Assembly: GCF_002243345.2 (NCBI RefSeq)
Contig: NZ_CP022655.2
Span: 1,390,001 to 1,454,000, forward strand
DNA: 64,000 nucleotides
From: Paenibacillus sp. RUD330
GTDB lineage: Bacteria > Bacillota > Bacilli > Paenibacillales > Paenibacillaceae
Reading direction: 5' to 3'
The first letter of the stretch is position 1. Each line of letters opens with the position of its first letter. The translations under genes and the position numbers were made by a program. Below, one piece after another: positions 26,816 to 40,370 of the stretch. The notes under the pieces are model-generated. The model was not told the DNA's origin, did no database searches, and saw only the letters and a list, made by a program, of their open reading frames with translations.

Positions 26816-27513
26816 GAGAAGAGGGCGTTCGGAAGGAACAGTCTGCCATGCCCGCATACGAATGTCCGTACCGGGAATTCTCATTTCCCCATGATGCATC
26901 CGGAGAACAAGCCATGGACGATCCGCTCCGCAACGCAATGCCGCAGGCCGACTGGTCCGGAGTTCCGGCTGTCCGTCTCCGCGACACGGTGACGGGAGGG
27001 ACTGTCCGGGAGAAGACGTCGATGCAGGCTTGCTGGAACGACCTGGGGCTGCTCGTGCGCTTCGATTGCGAGGATTGCTATATCCTTTCCGATTTTACCC
27101 GGAGGGACGAGCCTCTATACGAGCAGGACGTCGTGGAGCTGTTCATCGACGAAGAAGGCGATGGCAGAGAATACATGGAGCTGGAGATCAGCCCGCGGGG
27201 AATCGTATTCGACGCCCGGATCTCCAATAACGGCAGCGGCATGCCGCAAGGGATCCAAGCCGACACCGGCTGGGATGCGGTCGGCCTCGCCGTGAAGGTG
27301 GAGACGCCTGCAGAGGGCAGCAGGGCGTACGAGCTGTTTTTGCCGGCTGCCGAATTCCGCTCCCCGCTCCGCAAAGGCTTGAAGTGGAGAGTCAATGCCT
27401 ACCGAATCGACCATGCGCCCGGAAGAGAGCCCGAGCTGCAGGCGTGGAGCCCGACAGGCAAGCCGTGGTTCCATGTGCCGGGACGGTTCGGGCTATTTGT
27501 CCTTGGAGAATGA
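26806..27513 (+). CDS. CBM9-like carbohydrate-binding domain protein
   Basis: This ~235-residue protein has a single beta-sandwich domain like family 9 carbohydrate-binding modules, recognisable from QACWNDLGLLVRFDCED, YEQDVVELFIDEEGDG and MELEISPRGIVFDARI. It has no signal peptide and no catalytic domain. The start at 26806 has AAGGAG 8 bases upstream and overlaps the zinc-ribbon gene; an alternative ATG at 26848 would begin MPAYECPYRE, where family similarity seems to start. It may bind sugars inside the cell or act as a sensor; the role is unknown. A terminator follows at 27549. Confidence 0.8.
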   Translation: MGVGEEGVRKEQSAMPAYECPYREFSFPHDASGEQAMDDPLRNAMPQADWSGVPAVRLRDTVTGGTVREKTSMQACWNDLGLLVRFDCEDCYILSDFTRRDEPLYEQDVVELFIDEEGDGREYMELEISPRGIVFDARISNNGSGMPQGIQADTGWDAVGLAVKVETPAEGSRAYELFLPAAEFRSPLRKGLKWRVNAYRIDHAPGREPELQAWSPTGKPWFHVPGRFGLFVLGE

Positions 27514-27548
27514 AGCCTTTTATTCAACCGATTTCTAGGATGGGTTGC

Positions 27549-27582
27549 GACCGCTTGGCCTGCCTGGCCAGGCGGTCTTTTT
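27549..27582 (+). terminator. Terminator after the CBM9-like gene
   Basis: GACCGC and TGGCC pair with GGCCA and GCGGTC, followed by TTTTT. It lies 36 bases after the stop codon. Confidence 0.88.
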
Positions 27583-27767
27583 GCCGGGCGGGCGAGGATG
27601 GGGCGATTGAAAAAGGAAAATTCAGGGTATGCTATCAGCGTTGGAGACGGCATGGACAGCGTTTTGTTTCGACAAAAGAAAGGCCTTGAACAACAATGTT
27701 TCTCTAGGCCCACTGGAGCCGGAGCGCGTATTATGGTCGTATCGCGAGGAGAGGGGCAAAACCATTC

Positions 27768-28649
27768 GTGTCTACCGAACAGCAGTATGCCGATATCCGC
27801 AAGGGAGAAAGGGGCGCTTGGGTCAGCATCGCCGCGTATCTCGTTCTGTCCACCGCCAAGATCGTCGCCGGATACTACTTCGCGTCGAAGGCGCTCTCCG
27901 CGGACGGCTACAACAACCTGACCGATATCGTGGCTTCCTTCGCCGTGCTGATCGGCCTGCGGATCTCGCAGAAGCCGCCGGACAAGGACCACCCCTACGG
28001 CCACTTCCGGGCGGAGACGATCGCCTCGCTGATCGCTTCCTTCATCATGGCGACGGTCGGCCTGCAGGTGCTGATCAATTCGGTCAAGTCCTTGTTCCGA
28101 AGCGCTGGAGAGCCGCCTAATGCCTTGTCGGCCGCAGTAGCCGTCGCCTCCGCCGTCATCATGTACGGCGTCTACCTCTACAACCGCAGGCTGTCCCGGC
28201 AGATCAACAGCAGCGCCTTGAATGCGGCGGCGAAGGACAATCTGTCCGATGCCCTCGTCAGCATCGGCGCCGCCGTCGGCATCGGGGGAGCGGCGCTGGG
28301 CTGGGCATGGCTCGACCCGCTGGCGGCGATCGCCGTCGGCGTCATCATCTGCAAGACGGCATGGGAGATCTTTTACAGCTCGACGCACGCCCTTACGGAC
28401 GGCTTCGACGACAGCGAGCTGCTGACGCTCCGGTCCTCGATCGAGAAGGTGGACGGCGTGAAGTCGATCAAGGATCTCAAGGCTCGCGTGCATGGCAGCC
28501 ATGTCCTGGTCGATGTCATTGTGCTGGTGGATTCCCGGCTTACGCTGGTGGAAAGCCATCGGATCAGCGACGAGATCGAGACCCGGATGGAGCGCAAGCA
28601 CAATATCATGAGCGTTCATGTGCATGTCGAGCCTTACGAGCCGGCATGA
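27768..28649 (+). CDS. Cation diffusion facilitator (CDF) family metal exporter
   Basis: This 293-residue protein has six predicted membrane segments and a C-terminal cytoplasmic ferredoxin-like domain. CDF features are the metal-site region ALSADGYNNLTDI in helix 2, DKDHPYGHFRAE after helix 3, and KDNLSDALVSIGA in helix 5, giving the usual Asp/Asn sites. It exports divalent metals, most likely manganese, zinc or iron, by proton exchange. The GTG start at 27768 follows GAGGAGAGGGG. It is a single-gene unit bounded by terminators. Confidence 0.9.
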   Translation: MSTEQQYADIRKGERGAWVSIAAYLVLSTAKIVAGYYFASKALSADGYNNLTDIVASFAVLIGLRISQKPPDKDHPYGHFRAETIASLIASFIMATVGLQVLINSVKSLFRSAGEPPNALSAAVAVASAVIMYGVYLYNRRLSRQINSSALNAAAKDNLSDALVSIGAAVGIGGAALGWAWLDPLAAIAVGVIICKTAWEIFYSSTHALTDGFDDSELLTLRSSIEKVDGVKSIKDLKARVHGSHVLVDVIVLVDSRLTLVESHRISDEIETRMERKHNIMSVHVHVEPYEPA

Positions 28650-28673
28650 ACGGCTTCGGTATGGCAAGGATAG

Positions 28674-28710
28674 ACCCCTGAGGAATCCGTTCCTCGGGGG
28701 TTTATTTTTG
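28674..28710 (+). terminator. Terminator after the CDF gene
   Basis: ACCCCTGAGGAA pairs with TTCCTCGGGGGT around TCCG and is followed by TTATTTTT. Confidence 0.93.
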
Positions 28711-28789
28711 TTTGCGAAGCGTATAGAGCGGGAATCGGGACAGACTGTGCCCGTCTTCGGCGCGGCAAGCTGTTCCTGTAGGCTGTCAT

Positions 28790-29400
28790 GCCGGAAATAG
28801 GGATTGGGATGGAGCTTACTGGCGGAGAGGGTGGACTTGCCGGGAATAAGGGTTGAAATGGAGCTTAATGGGCGTGGAGAGGGTGGACTAGCCGGAAATA
28901 AGGACCGAAATGGACCTTAATGGGCGTGGAGAGAGTGGATATGCCGGAAATAAGGACCGAAATGGAGCTTAATGGGTGTGGAGAGGGTGGACTAGCCGGA
29001 AATAAGGACCGAAATGGAGCTTAATGGGCTTGGAGAGGGTGGATATGCCGGAAATAAGGACCGAAATGGAGCTTAATGGGCGTGGAGAGAGTGGATAGCC
29101 GGAAATAAGGTCTGAAATGAACTTTAATGGGCGTGGAGAGAGTGGATATGCCGGAAATAAGTACCGAAATGAACCTTAATGGGCGCGGGGAGGGTGGACT
29201 AGCCGGAAATAAGGTCTGAAATGAACCTTAATGGGCGTGGAGAGGGTGGACATGCCGGGAATAAGGCTTGAAATGGAGCTTAATGGGCGTGGAGAGAGTG
29301 GATATGCCGGAAATAAGGACCGAAATGAACCTTAATGGGCGTGGAGAGAGTGGATATGCCGGAAATAAGGACCGAAATGGGTCTTATTCGCCGTGTGCGG
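28790..29400. repeat. About 11.6 tandem copies of a 52-bp repeat
   Basis: Units start at 28790, 28839, 28891, 28943, 28995, 29047, 29098, 29150, 29202, 29254, 29306 and 29358 (partial). Each begins GCCGGAAATAAGG and contains CTTAATGGGCGTGGAGAG. Most are exactly 52 bp; one is 51 and the first is 49. Copies differ by a few point changes, so the array is not brand new. It fills most of the 1-kb gap between the CDF and NlpC/P60 genes. A palindrome GGAACA-N8-TGTTCC follows at 29422-29441. Confidence 0.96.
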
Positions 29401-29649
29401 GAGCTGGTCGAGCTATTTTTGGGAACAAGGTACGATGTTCCTTTTGCGGACAAGAATCTACAATAGATGGCAGAGGCAGCTAAAGTTCCTCCCTTCATTT
29501 GCCGATAGATCAGATACAGGTTTGTCTATTTTTGATGTACTGCAGCTGGCGGGATAGGCGGCCGGCTGTTGCAATCCGTTTGGGTTGGCGAGGCCGGGTC
29601 CTGATTAGACAATCGACATTTGACAGATGAAGGGAGTCGTGATCGACGC

Positions 29650-31281
29650 ATGAACAAATCATTGGCAGCCGCCGTTTTGGCCGCAAGCTTGGCGCTGGGA
29701 ATTGCCGCTCCATCCGCCGTGTCGGCGGCGACGCAAAAAGCCCAGACACAAGGCAACGTAAACCTGCGCGCCGAACCGGCTACAGCTGGGAAGGTTCTCC
29801 GCACTCTGCCCAAGGGGGAGCAGATATCCGTCCTGCAGCGAGTGGACAACTACTGGCTCAAGGTGCAGGACAAGTCCGGCACGGTCGGATATGTGTCCGC
29901 TTCCAGCTCCTATATTACGATGTTGGACGCCGCAGCTGCCGAGACCGTATCCGACGCTTCCGCCGGCAAGCCGGCGGCTTCTGCAGCGAGCAGCAAATTC
30001 GCGAGCAACGCGAAAGCCGCTTCGACGGTAGCGCTGCGTGTCGGCCCTTCCACGGCGAGCACCCTGGTCAGGTATTTGAAAAAGGACGAGCAGATCGAGG
30101 TCAAATCGATTCCCAGCTCTTACTGGTATCAGATCGTGGATGCCAGCGGCAAGACGGGTTACGTGAGTTCGGATGCCAAATACATAACCGTAACAGGAAC
30201 GCTGCCTGGCGCTAAGAGCGGCAGCACCGCCGCCGGAGCGGGCAGCGGCAGCACCGCCGCCGGAGTGGGCAGCGGCAGCACCGCCGCCGGAGCGGGCAGC
30301 GGCAGCACCGCCGCCGGAGCGGGCAGCGGCAGCACCGCCGCCGGAGCGGGCAGCGTCAGCACCGCCGCCGGAGCAGGCAGCGGCAGCACCGCCGCCGGAG
30401 CGGGCAGCGTCAGCACCGCCGCCGGAGCAGGCAGCGTCAGCAGCGCCGCCGTAGCGGGCAGCGTCAGCACCGCCGCCGGAGCGGGCAGCGGCAGCACCGC
30501 CGCCGGAGCAGGCAGCGTCAGCACCGCCGCATTCGCTCCGAACGCCGTGGCTGTTGCGGCCGTGACGCTGCGCAAGGGGCCGTCGTCATCCTACGACCAG
30601 ATCCGCAACCTGAAGAGCGGAGAGTCGATCCAGGTGACAGCGGTGCCGAACAGCTACTGGTACATGGTCAAGGATGCGGCCGGTGTCACGGGCTACGTCA
30701 GCTCCGATGCCAAATATATTTCCGTTACGGGAACGCTCCCCGGCGGAGGCGCTCCAAGCCCGCAGCCGTCCGTCCCGACTCCGACTCCAGCGCCGACTCC
30801 GCAGCCTTCCCCGCCTTCGGCCGGGACAAGCTTGAGCCCGCAGGCCTCCGAGCAGATCGAGGCTGTCATCAATGCCGGACTGAAGTATCTGGGAACGCCC
30901 TATGAGTACGGCTCCAGCCGCAGCGACACGTCTACGTTCGACTGTTCGGACTTTGTCCGGCAAGCCTTCCTGGACGCGCTCAGCCTGCAGCTGCCGGTCG
31001 ATTCCAGGGGACAAGGGCAATATGTGTTGGATCGAGGCGCCTATACGACGGACTGGAACTCCCTCAAGAGAGGGGATCTCATGTTCTTCGTGTCGTCCGG
31101 GACCAAGGTGAACAACTCCGGTCCTTTGGATTCCTCGATCATCACCCATGTAGGCATGTATCTCGGTGACAACAAGATCCTGCAGACTTACTCCAAGGAA
31201 TCCGGGGGCGTGCAAGTCACGACGGTATCCCCGACATCCAACTGGCAGTTCCGCTTCCTTTTTGGCGGCAGCGCGGTCTAA
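29650..31281 (+). CDS. Secreted cell-wall hydrolase: three SH3b domains, repeat linker and NlpC/P60
   Basis: This 543-residue protein has a signal peptide (residues 1-26, cleavage after AVSA). Bacterial SH3 domains lie at about 28-90, 115-180 and 300-360, each with a VNLR- or LRxGPS-like start and a (V/T)GYVS(A/S) end. Between the second and third is a linker of twelve 9-residue units of the type GSTAAGAGS (DNA 30220-30543, 27-bp repeats). A Pro/Thr-rich spacer leads to the NlpC/P60 endopeptidase domain with Cys432 in STFDCSDFV and His500 in ITHVGMYLGD. It should bind and cut peptidoglycan peptides outside the cell. The start is chosen at the signal peptide; GGGAG lies 13 bases upstream, rather far. 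Confidence 0.93.
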   Translation: MNKSLAAAVLAASLALGIAAPSAVSAATQKAQTQGNVNLRAEPATAGKVLRTLPKGEQISVLQRVDNYWLKVQDKSGTVGYVSASSSYITMLDAAAAETVSDASAGKPAASAASSKFASNAKAASTVALRVGPSTASTLVRYLKKDEQIEVKSIPSSYWYQIVDASGKTGYVSSDAKYITVTGTLPGAKSGSTAAGAGSGSTAAGVGSGSTAAGAGSGSTAAGAGSGSTAAGAGSVSTAAGAGSGSTAAGAGSVSTAAGAGSVSSAAVAGSVSTAAGAGSGSTAAGAGSVSTAAFAPNAVAVAAVTLRKGPSSSYDQIRNLKSGESIQVTAVPNSYWYMVKDAAGVTGYVSSDAKYISVTGTLPGGGAPSPQPSVPTPTPAPTPQPSPPSAGTSLSPQASEQIEAVINAGLKYLGTPYEYGSSRSDTSTFDCSDFVRQAFLDALSLQLPVDSRGQGQYVLDRGAYTTDWNSLKRGDLMFFVSSGTKVNNSGPLDSSIITHVGMYLGDNKILQTYSKESGGVQVTTVSPTSNWQFRFLFGGSAV

Positions 31282-31284
31282 ACG

Positions 31285-31334
31285 AACAAGGAGGGCGCCA
31301 TCCCACGGGATGGCGCCCTCCTTGTTTTTATTTA
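31285..31334 (+). terminator. Strong terminator after the NlpC/P60 gene
   Basis: AAGGAGGGCGCCATCCC pairs perfectly with GGGATGGCGCCCTCCTT around a 3-base loop and is followed by GTTTTTATTT. Confidence 0.96.
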
Positions 31335-31389
31335 TCTCCGCCCGATCGGGAGCCCCCGAGCGGAATAAGCCGAACAATCCGCCTCATTC

Positions 31390-31440
31390 CGCCCACCGGC
31401 CAGCTCCGCCCACCGGCCAGCTCCGCCCACCGGCCAGCTT
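31390..31440. repeat. Three perfect 17-bp tandem repeats
   Basis: The unit CCGCCCACCGGCCAGCT occurs at 31390, 31407 and 31424 between two converging genes. No function is evident. Confidence 0.95.
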
Positions 31441-31452
31441 CGCTGAACCGAC

Positions 31453-31500
31453 GAAGCCCCGCCGGGCTGGACAACCTTCCGTCCGGCCCGGCGGGGCTTC
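31453..31500 (-). terminator. Long GC-rich hairpin at the end of the malic enzyme gene
   Basis: GAAGCCCCGCCGGGC with GGAC pairs with GTCC and GCCCGGCGGGGCTTC across an 8-base loop, starting 9 bases after the stop codon on the minus strand. It lacks a T run, so it may terminate weakly or stabilise the 3' end. Confidence 0.6.
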
Positions 31501-31508
31501 GGTATGGC

Positions 31509-32927
31509 TTACAGAGCGTCCTTCGGATTCCGGCGGGCGACGCCGCTGGCGCGTGCCGCCTGGACGACGCGGCGGCGGACTTCCTCGACGACCTTGGCGT
31601 TGAACACGCTCGGGATGATGTAGCTGCGGCTCAGCTCGTCCTCGCCTACCGTGGAGGCGATCGCTTCGGCTGCGGCAAGCTTCATCTCTTCGTTGATCGT
31701 ATTGGCGCGGCAATCGAGAGCGCCGCGGAAGATGCCGGGGAAGCACAGGACGTTGTTGATCTGGTTCGGATAGTCGGAGCGGCCCGTCGCGAAGACGGCG
31801 ACGATGTCCTCCGCTTCCTCCGGACGAATCTCCGGCTCCGGATTGGCCATCGCGAACACGATCGGCTGCTCGTTCATCGTCTGGACCATATGGCGCTTGA
31901 GGATGCCGCCGGCCGACAGCCCGATGAACACATCCGCTCCGGCAATCGCTTCGGTCAGTCCGCCGCTCACGCGATCCGGATTGGTGTTGCCCGCGTACCA
32001 GTTCCACATCGGATGCGCGTACTCCTTGTCCGCTGTCAGAATGCCCTCGCGGTCGACGCCGAGCACGTTGCGGGCTCCGCCGGCCAGCAGCATCTTGGTG
32101 CAGGCCGTTCCTGCCGCGCCGATGCCGCAGACGACGATCTTGGCGTCCTCGATCCGCTTGCCCGTCAGGCGCAGGGCGTTGAGCAGCCCAGCGTACAGGA
32201 CGACAGCCGTGCCGTGCTGGTCATCGTGGAACACCGGAATGTTCAGCTCTTCGCGCAGCCGCTCTTCGATCTCGAAGCAGCGAGGGGCCGAGATGTCCTC
32301 CAGGTTGATGCCGCCGAAGCCTGGAGCGATGGCTTTGACCGCAGCGATGATCTCTTCCGTATCCTGCGTGTCCAGGCAGATCGGGAAGGCGTCGACGTCT
32401 GCGAATTGCTTGAACAGCATCGCCTTGCCCTCCATGACCGGCATGGCCGCTTCAGGACCGATGTTGCCGAGGCCGAGCACAGCGCTGCCGTCGGAGACGA
32501 CGGCGACCGTGTTGCGCTTGATCGTCAGAGAGAACGCTTTGGAAGGATCCTCATGGATAGCCGTGCAGACGCGGGCGACTTCAGGCGTGTACACCCTCGA
32601 CAGGTCGTCGCGGTTTTGGATCGGCGTCTTCGGCTGGATCGTGATCTTGCCGCCAAGATGGAGCAGGAAGGTGCGGTCGGAGGTGTTGATGACGCGGATT
32701 CCGTTGATCAAGCCGAGCGATTTGCCCAGTCTCTCCGTCGTTCCGGTATCTTTGACCTTGACCGTCAAGTCGCGAGTCGTGCTGCCCTTGCTCGTCGAAA
32801 TGACGTCGATGGCGATCACGTCGCCGCCCGCGGCTTCGATCGCCGATACGACGGAGCTGAAATTGGTACCGCTCTCAATTTCGAGCCTGACAATGACTGT
32901 TTTTCCATCCAACGCTTTGTTATCCAT
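31509..32927 (-). CDS. NAD(P)-dependent malic enzyme with N-terminal ACT domain
   Basis: This 472-residue enzyme decarboxylates L-malate to pyruvate. The first ~80 residues form an ACT-type regulatory domain ([20 protein letters not shown]). The malic enzyme N-terminal domain follows with YTPEVARVC and the catalytic Lys region [14 protein letters not shown], then metal-binding [15 protein letters not shown] and HDDQHGTAV, and a Rossmann NAD domain with [13 protein letters not shown]. The extra ACT domain suggests allosteric control by a small ligand and distinguishes it from the shorter B. subtilis YtsJ. AGGAG lies just upstream of the ATG. It stands alone on the minus strand. Confidence 0.94.
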   Translation of the reverse strand: MDNKALDGKTVIVRLEIESGTNFSSVVSAIEAAGGDVIAIDVISTSKGSTTRDLTVKVKDTGTTERLGKSLGLINGIRVINTSDRTFLLHLGGKITIQPKTPIQNRDDLSRVYTPEVARVCTAIHEDPSKAFSLTIKRNTVAVVSDGSAVLGLGNIGPEAAMPVMEGKAMLFKQFADVDAFPICLDTQDTEEIIAAVKAIAPGFGGINLEDISAPRCFEIEERLREELNIPVFHDDQHGTAVVLYAGLLNALRLTGKRIEDAKIVVCGIGAAGTACTKMLLAGGARNVLGVDREGILTADKEYAHPMWNWYAGNTNPDRVSGGLTEAIAGADVFIGLSAGGILKRHMVQTMNEQPIVFAMANPEPEIRPEEAEDIVAVFATGRSDYPNQINNVLCFPGIFRGALDCRANTINEEMKLAAAEAIASTVGEDELSRSYIIPSVFNAKVVEEVRRRVVQAARASGVARRNPKDAL

Positions 32928-33041
32928 GCGCTCATCTCCTCAGGTGAGCCTCTCCGCCGCAGCGGGAGGCGTGTGTTTTGAATGTTTAGGCAGAAGGCCT
33001 GAACGGTGTGCAGCTAATGTTCCGCCAGAAAGCCGGAGCCG

Positions 33042-34160
33042 TCAATGCATCAGCCGCAAGACGGCGGTCGGGCATTCCAGGGGGTCGTACTGCTGATTGC
33101 GCTTGCTCATGAGAGTCTGCCTGTACTCTCCGGAGCTGTAGGGCTGCTGGATCATCCGGAACCACTTGTCGATCGTGCCGGACGATTGCAGCAGTTCCCC
33201 GAAGCCGCTGCGGATGAAGTACTCCAGATTCTCTTCCTCCTGGCCGGGTATCGGCTTGTGGAAGAGCATCGGGATGCCTTTGCTCATGCCTTCGGTGCAG
33301 GTCATGCCTCCCGGCTTGGTCACGAGCAGATCGGAGGCGTCCATGAGCTTGGATATCTCCTTCGTGAAGCCGAGCACGCGGATGTTGGGATGGACGAATC
33401 GGGGATCCTCCAGCATGGCTTCGCGGGATTTTCCGTTCGTGCCCGTGCAGAAGATCAGCTGGACCTCCTCGCGCCATCTCGTCATGTACGTGATGAACTC
33501 GTCCTCTTCCTCCATCAGGCCCCATCCGCCGCCCATGACCAGGACGGTCGGCATGATCTTGAGTCCAAGCTCCTGCTGCGCTTCCGCTTGGTTCTGGGCT
33601 TGCCAGAACTGGGGATGAACCGGTATTCCGGTGACCTCAATTCGGGCCGGCGGGATTCCCCGCTCCATCAGCTTGCGCTTGACGACGGGCGTAGAGACCA
33701 GATAATGGTTCACTTCCGGGCTGGCCCAGGTGCCATGGGCGTCGTAATCGGTGATCAGCGTATATAAAGGCACATCGAGTCCGAGCCTTTTGAGCCGTGC
33801 GACAGCCGCATTGGGACCCGGATGGGTGCAGACGACGATCTCCGGCTTGAGCTGCTGGATGACCTGCTCGGTCTGCGTATAGAAGATCCGGTGAATGGCC
33901 AGCTGCGTGAACCGGTTGAAGGAACGCTTATAATTGGTGCGGTACATCATGCCGACCAGCTTAGGCTGCTTGCCTACGGTTTTGCGGTATGCGGACATGA
34001 TCAGCGGGGCCAAGACCGGATTAAGGAATTTACCCAGCTCGAGCACCCGTGTCTGGACATCCGGAGACAGCTGCCTGAGTCCGGCAGCGAGCGCGTAAGC
34101 CGCTTGCGTATGACCGGATCCGAACCCCTCTGAGAGCAACAGCACCCTTTTCTTGCGCAT
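33042..34160 (-). CDS. UgtP-like diacylglycerol glucosyltransferase (MGDG synthase family, GT28)
   Basis: This 372-residue protein belongs to the MGDG synthase/UgtP family, which adds glucose from UDP-glucose to diacylglycerol at the inner membrane face, making glycolipid and the lipoteichoic acid anchor. Visible blocks are LLLSEGFGSGHTQAAYALA at the N-terminus, VCTHPGP, TDYDAHGTW, the nucleotide-binding start VMGGGWGL, and the C-terminal donor motif VTKPGGMTCTEGMSKGIPM. It has no membrane segment, as usual. UDP-glucose would come from galU in the exopolysaccharide operon, so the pathways share a donor. Paralogues exist in Paenibacillus, so the exact acceptor is uncertain. Confidence 0.88.
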   Translation of the reverse strand: MRKKRVLLLSEGFGSGHTQAAYALAAGLRQLSPDVQTRVLELGKFLNPVLAPLIMSAYRKTVGKQPKLVGMMYRTNYKRSFNRFTQLAIHRIFYTQTEQVIQQLKPEIVVCTHPGPNAAVARLKRLGLDVPLYTLITDYDAHGTWASPEVNHYLVSTPVVKRKLMERGIPPARIEVTGIPVHPQFWQAQNQAEAQQELGLKIMPTVLVMGGGWGLMEEEDEFITYMTRWREEVQLIFCTGTNGKSREAMLEDPRFVHPNIRVLGFTKEISKLMDASDLLVTKPGGMTCTEGMSKGIPMLFHKPIPGQEEENLEYFIRSGFGELLQSSGTIDKWFRMIQQPYSSGEYRQTLMSKRNQQYDPLECPTAVLRLMH

Positions 34161-34337
34161 GCACTCACCTACTTTTCTCTATCCCAATATTACGACGAGC
34201 GCGGTAGGAAAGACAAGCATGGGAGTTGGGAGTTGCATCCAGCCCCGCTTCTCCGATATTCTTGGCATGACGGAACGAGCCGCTGAATCCGCCTTTGACG
34301 CCATCCAGAAACCCTATATAAGGAAGGATAATTTCAA

Positions 34338-34730
34338 ATGAACGAACAACGACAGCCCGTCTCCGAAGGAGATCTGGTCCGATTCACGTACAAAACGGGA
34401 ACCTACGCCGGCAGGGTGGCCGAGACCGGATCGCCTCGCTGCGTGGTGGAGACGCTTGCCGTGCTGCGCCATCCCGATCAGGGAGATCTGCATCACCCCT
34501 ACGATCCGGACGTGCCTATGTTCCATGAGCGCCGCGCCTTGTCGCATCGGGAGAAGGCGCTTGTCCTGCTGCGGGATATGGAGCCGTTCCGGGGAAGCGG
34601 AATTCCGGATTACAAGGAATCTCTGGCTGCAGCGGTGCGCCTCTCGCTCGGCGAGCTGGAGCGTCTGGAGCGCTGGTCGGCCCGCGCGCGGGAGACGCTG
34701 CAGGATGTGGCGAAGGACTACACTCTTTAG
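34338..34730 (+). CDS. kapB: KapB family protein (kinase-associated protein B)
   Basis: This 130-residue protein matches KapB of B. subtilis in its conserved blocks: VRFTYKTGTYAGRV near the N-terminus, VLRHPDQGDLHHPYDPDVP, FHERRALSHREKA, IPDYKESL and KDYTL at the end. KapB was described as influencing phosphorelay kinases (KinB) and hence sporulation. The N-terminus here has no lipobox, so it is probably soluble. AAGGAAGG lies 8 bases before the ATG, and a terminator follows, making it a single-gene unit divergent from the ugtP-like gene. Identification is from remembered family motifs. Confidence 0.85.
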   Translation: MNEQRQPVSEGDLVRFTYKTGTYAGRVAETGSPRCVVETLAVLRHPDQGDLHHPYDPDVPMFHERRALSHREKALVLLRDMEPFRGSGIPDYKESLAAAVRLSLGELERLERWSARARETLQDVAKDYTL

Positions 34731-34775
34731 GAAGCGGCCAGCCGATTTCCACGGGAAGGAATATCCTTTTCCCCG

Positions 34776-34808
34776 AAGCCTTTCGCCTAATGCGGCGGAA
34801 GGCTTTTT
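34776..34808 (+). terminator. Terminator after kapB
   Basis: AAGCCTT with TCGCC pairs with GGCGG and AAGGCTT, followed by TTTTT. Confidence 0.88.
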
Positions 34809-35151
34809 AAGCTCCATGCACATGCATAAAGCGAATAAAAATGATCTTCTTTCCTGGCTGCGTCAGGGTAGAGCGTTTTCATTTGTCGCAAAAGGGCGCC
34901 GATTCGGACAATTTGCATGTCTATACATGTCTTTGTTTACTCGAAGTTAACATGCCAAGTAATCTTATTGGGAGGAAGCGGCTTGCCTCAAAGTTGTTGT
35001 ACCCAACTGGACCGGCGATGTGATACGATGATTGCAGAATCGACGCTGTACTGTGCCAAAGCGGCCGTCCGGCGCTCCCAAACCCTTGCCTGATAAGGCG
35101 TGCGGGCGATAATGAACGATATTAATAATCAGGTTTATAAAAAGAATTACA
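34809..35151. other. AT-rich non-coding region upstream of the glutamate synthase promoter
   Basis: No plausible gene lies here. CATGTCTATACATGTC at 34917-34932 is an imperfect repeat/palindrome. The AT-rich part at 35110-35150 sits directly upstream of the glutamate synthase -35 box and could bind a regulator such as a GltC- or TnrA-like protein, but no clear site is recognised. Confidence 0.4.
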
Positions 35152-35180
35152 TTGATAAGCCCCGTTCAGGATGATAAAAT
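35152..35180 (+). promoter_or_regulatory. Sigma-A-type promoter of the glutamate synthase gene
   Basis: TTGATA (35152-35157) is separated by 17 bases from TAAAAT (35175-35180), each one base away from consensus. Transcription from about 35187 would give a leader of roughly 210 bases before the start codon, longer than needed for ribosome binding. Confidence 0.7.
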
Positions 35181-35397
35181 CAACGAATAACTATCGTTTC
35201 CGGAGTGTATTTCCGCTTCCTGAGCTCCATGCCGTGACCGATTATTTCTGCCAAGTTAACAACTGGACAGCCAAGCTTGAATATGAATTCGTATGCATTT
35301 TTATACATTTCGGCCGCCTTCATCCGAACCGTATACGGAGGACCTTCTGCCTGCTGTCCGTTCTTATATCTATCCTCCGACAGAAAGGTTGCATCCG

Positions 35398-40005
<4,608 letters not shown>

Positions 40006-40021
40006 TCCGAAGCAAAAGCAG

Positions 40022-40062
40022 GAACCGGCATCCTCCAATTGGAGGATGCCGGTTCTTTTTTT
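40022..40062 (+). terminator. Terminator after gltB
   Basis: GAACCGGCATCCTCC pairs perfectly with GGAGGATGCCGGTTC around AATT and is followed by TTTTTTT. Confidence 0.96.
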
Positions 40063-40211
40063 ACCCTTTTTTGCAGGTTATGATACCTATTGTAACTATA
40101 CATGCTGTAACGCTCATATGTATCATTCAGGCCTATTTGGCTCTTTCAGCTGGGGGGCTGGGCTGATGGGAGAGGCTGGGCAAGAAGGGCCGACAGGCGC
40201 GGAAGAGCTTG

Positions 40212-40370
40212 CTATTTGTTCTTCTCCTCTTGCGACGTGGGGGCGGAATGGTCCTTGAAGATGCGCTGAATGGCGAGTTCGCTGTCGATACCGAGCTGTT
40301 CCAGAATGAGCCTGACATCCAGCTCTACCCGAGGAGGTAGCTTATTGCCGTCTTGATGATTGGTTACCAT
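40212..40370 (-). CDS. Small hypothetical protein (52 aa)
   Basis: A frame from ATG 40370 encodes 52 residues: MVTNHQDGNKLPPRVEL, then a helical stretch with DVRLILEQLGIDSE and IQRIFKD, and a charged tail. GGGAGTGGG lies 13 bases upstream of this ATG, or 4 bases upstream of a TTG at 40379 that would add three residues. I do not recognise a family. It has no membrane segment or cysteine. It lies between gltB and the XRE gene, on the repressor's strand, but a terminator separates it from that gene. Confidence 0.55.
   Translation of the reverse strand: MVTNHQDGNKLPPRVELDVRLILEQLGIDSELAIQRIFKDHSAPTSQEEKNK

Noticed and set aside
28790-29400. 52-bp array considered as CRISPR
   Set aside because: Units are joined head to tail without unique spacers and no cas genes are nearby. 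The same applies to the 39-, 51- and 19-bp arrays.
29268-29483. Small open frame (71 codons) inside and after the 52-bp array
   Set aside because: It is made mostly of repeat units and has no ribosome site.
29400-29649. c-di-AMP (ydaO-type) riboswitch upstream of the NlpC/P60 gene
   Set aside because: Such riboswitches often precede wall hydrolases, but the expected conserved blocks are not present in this leader.
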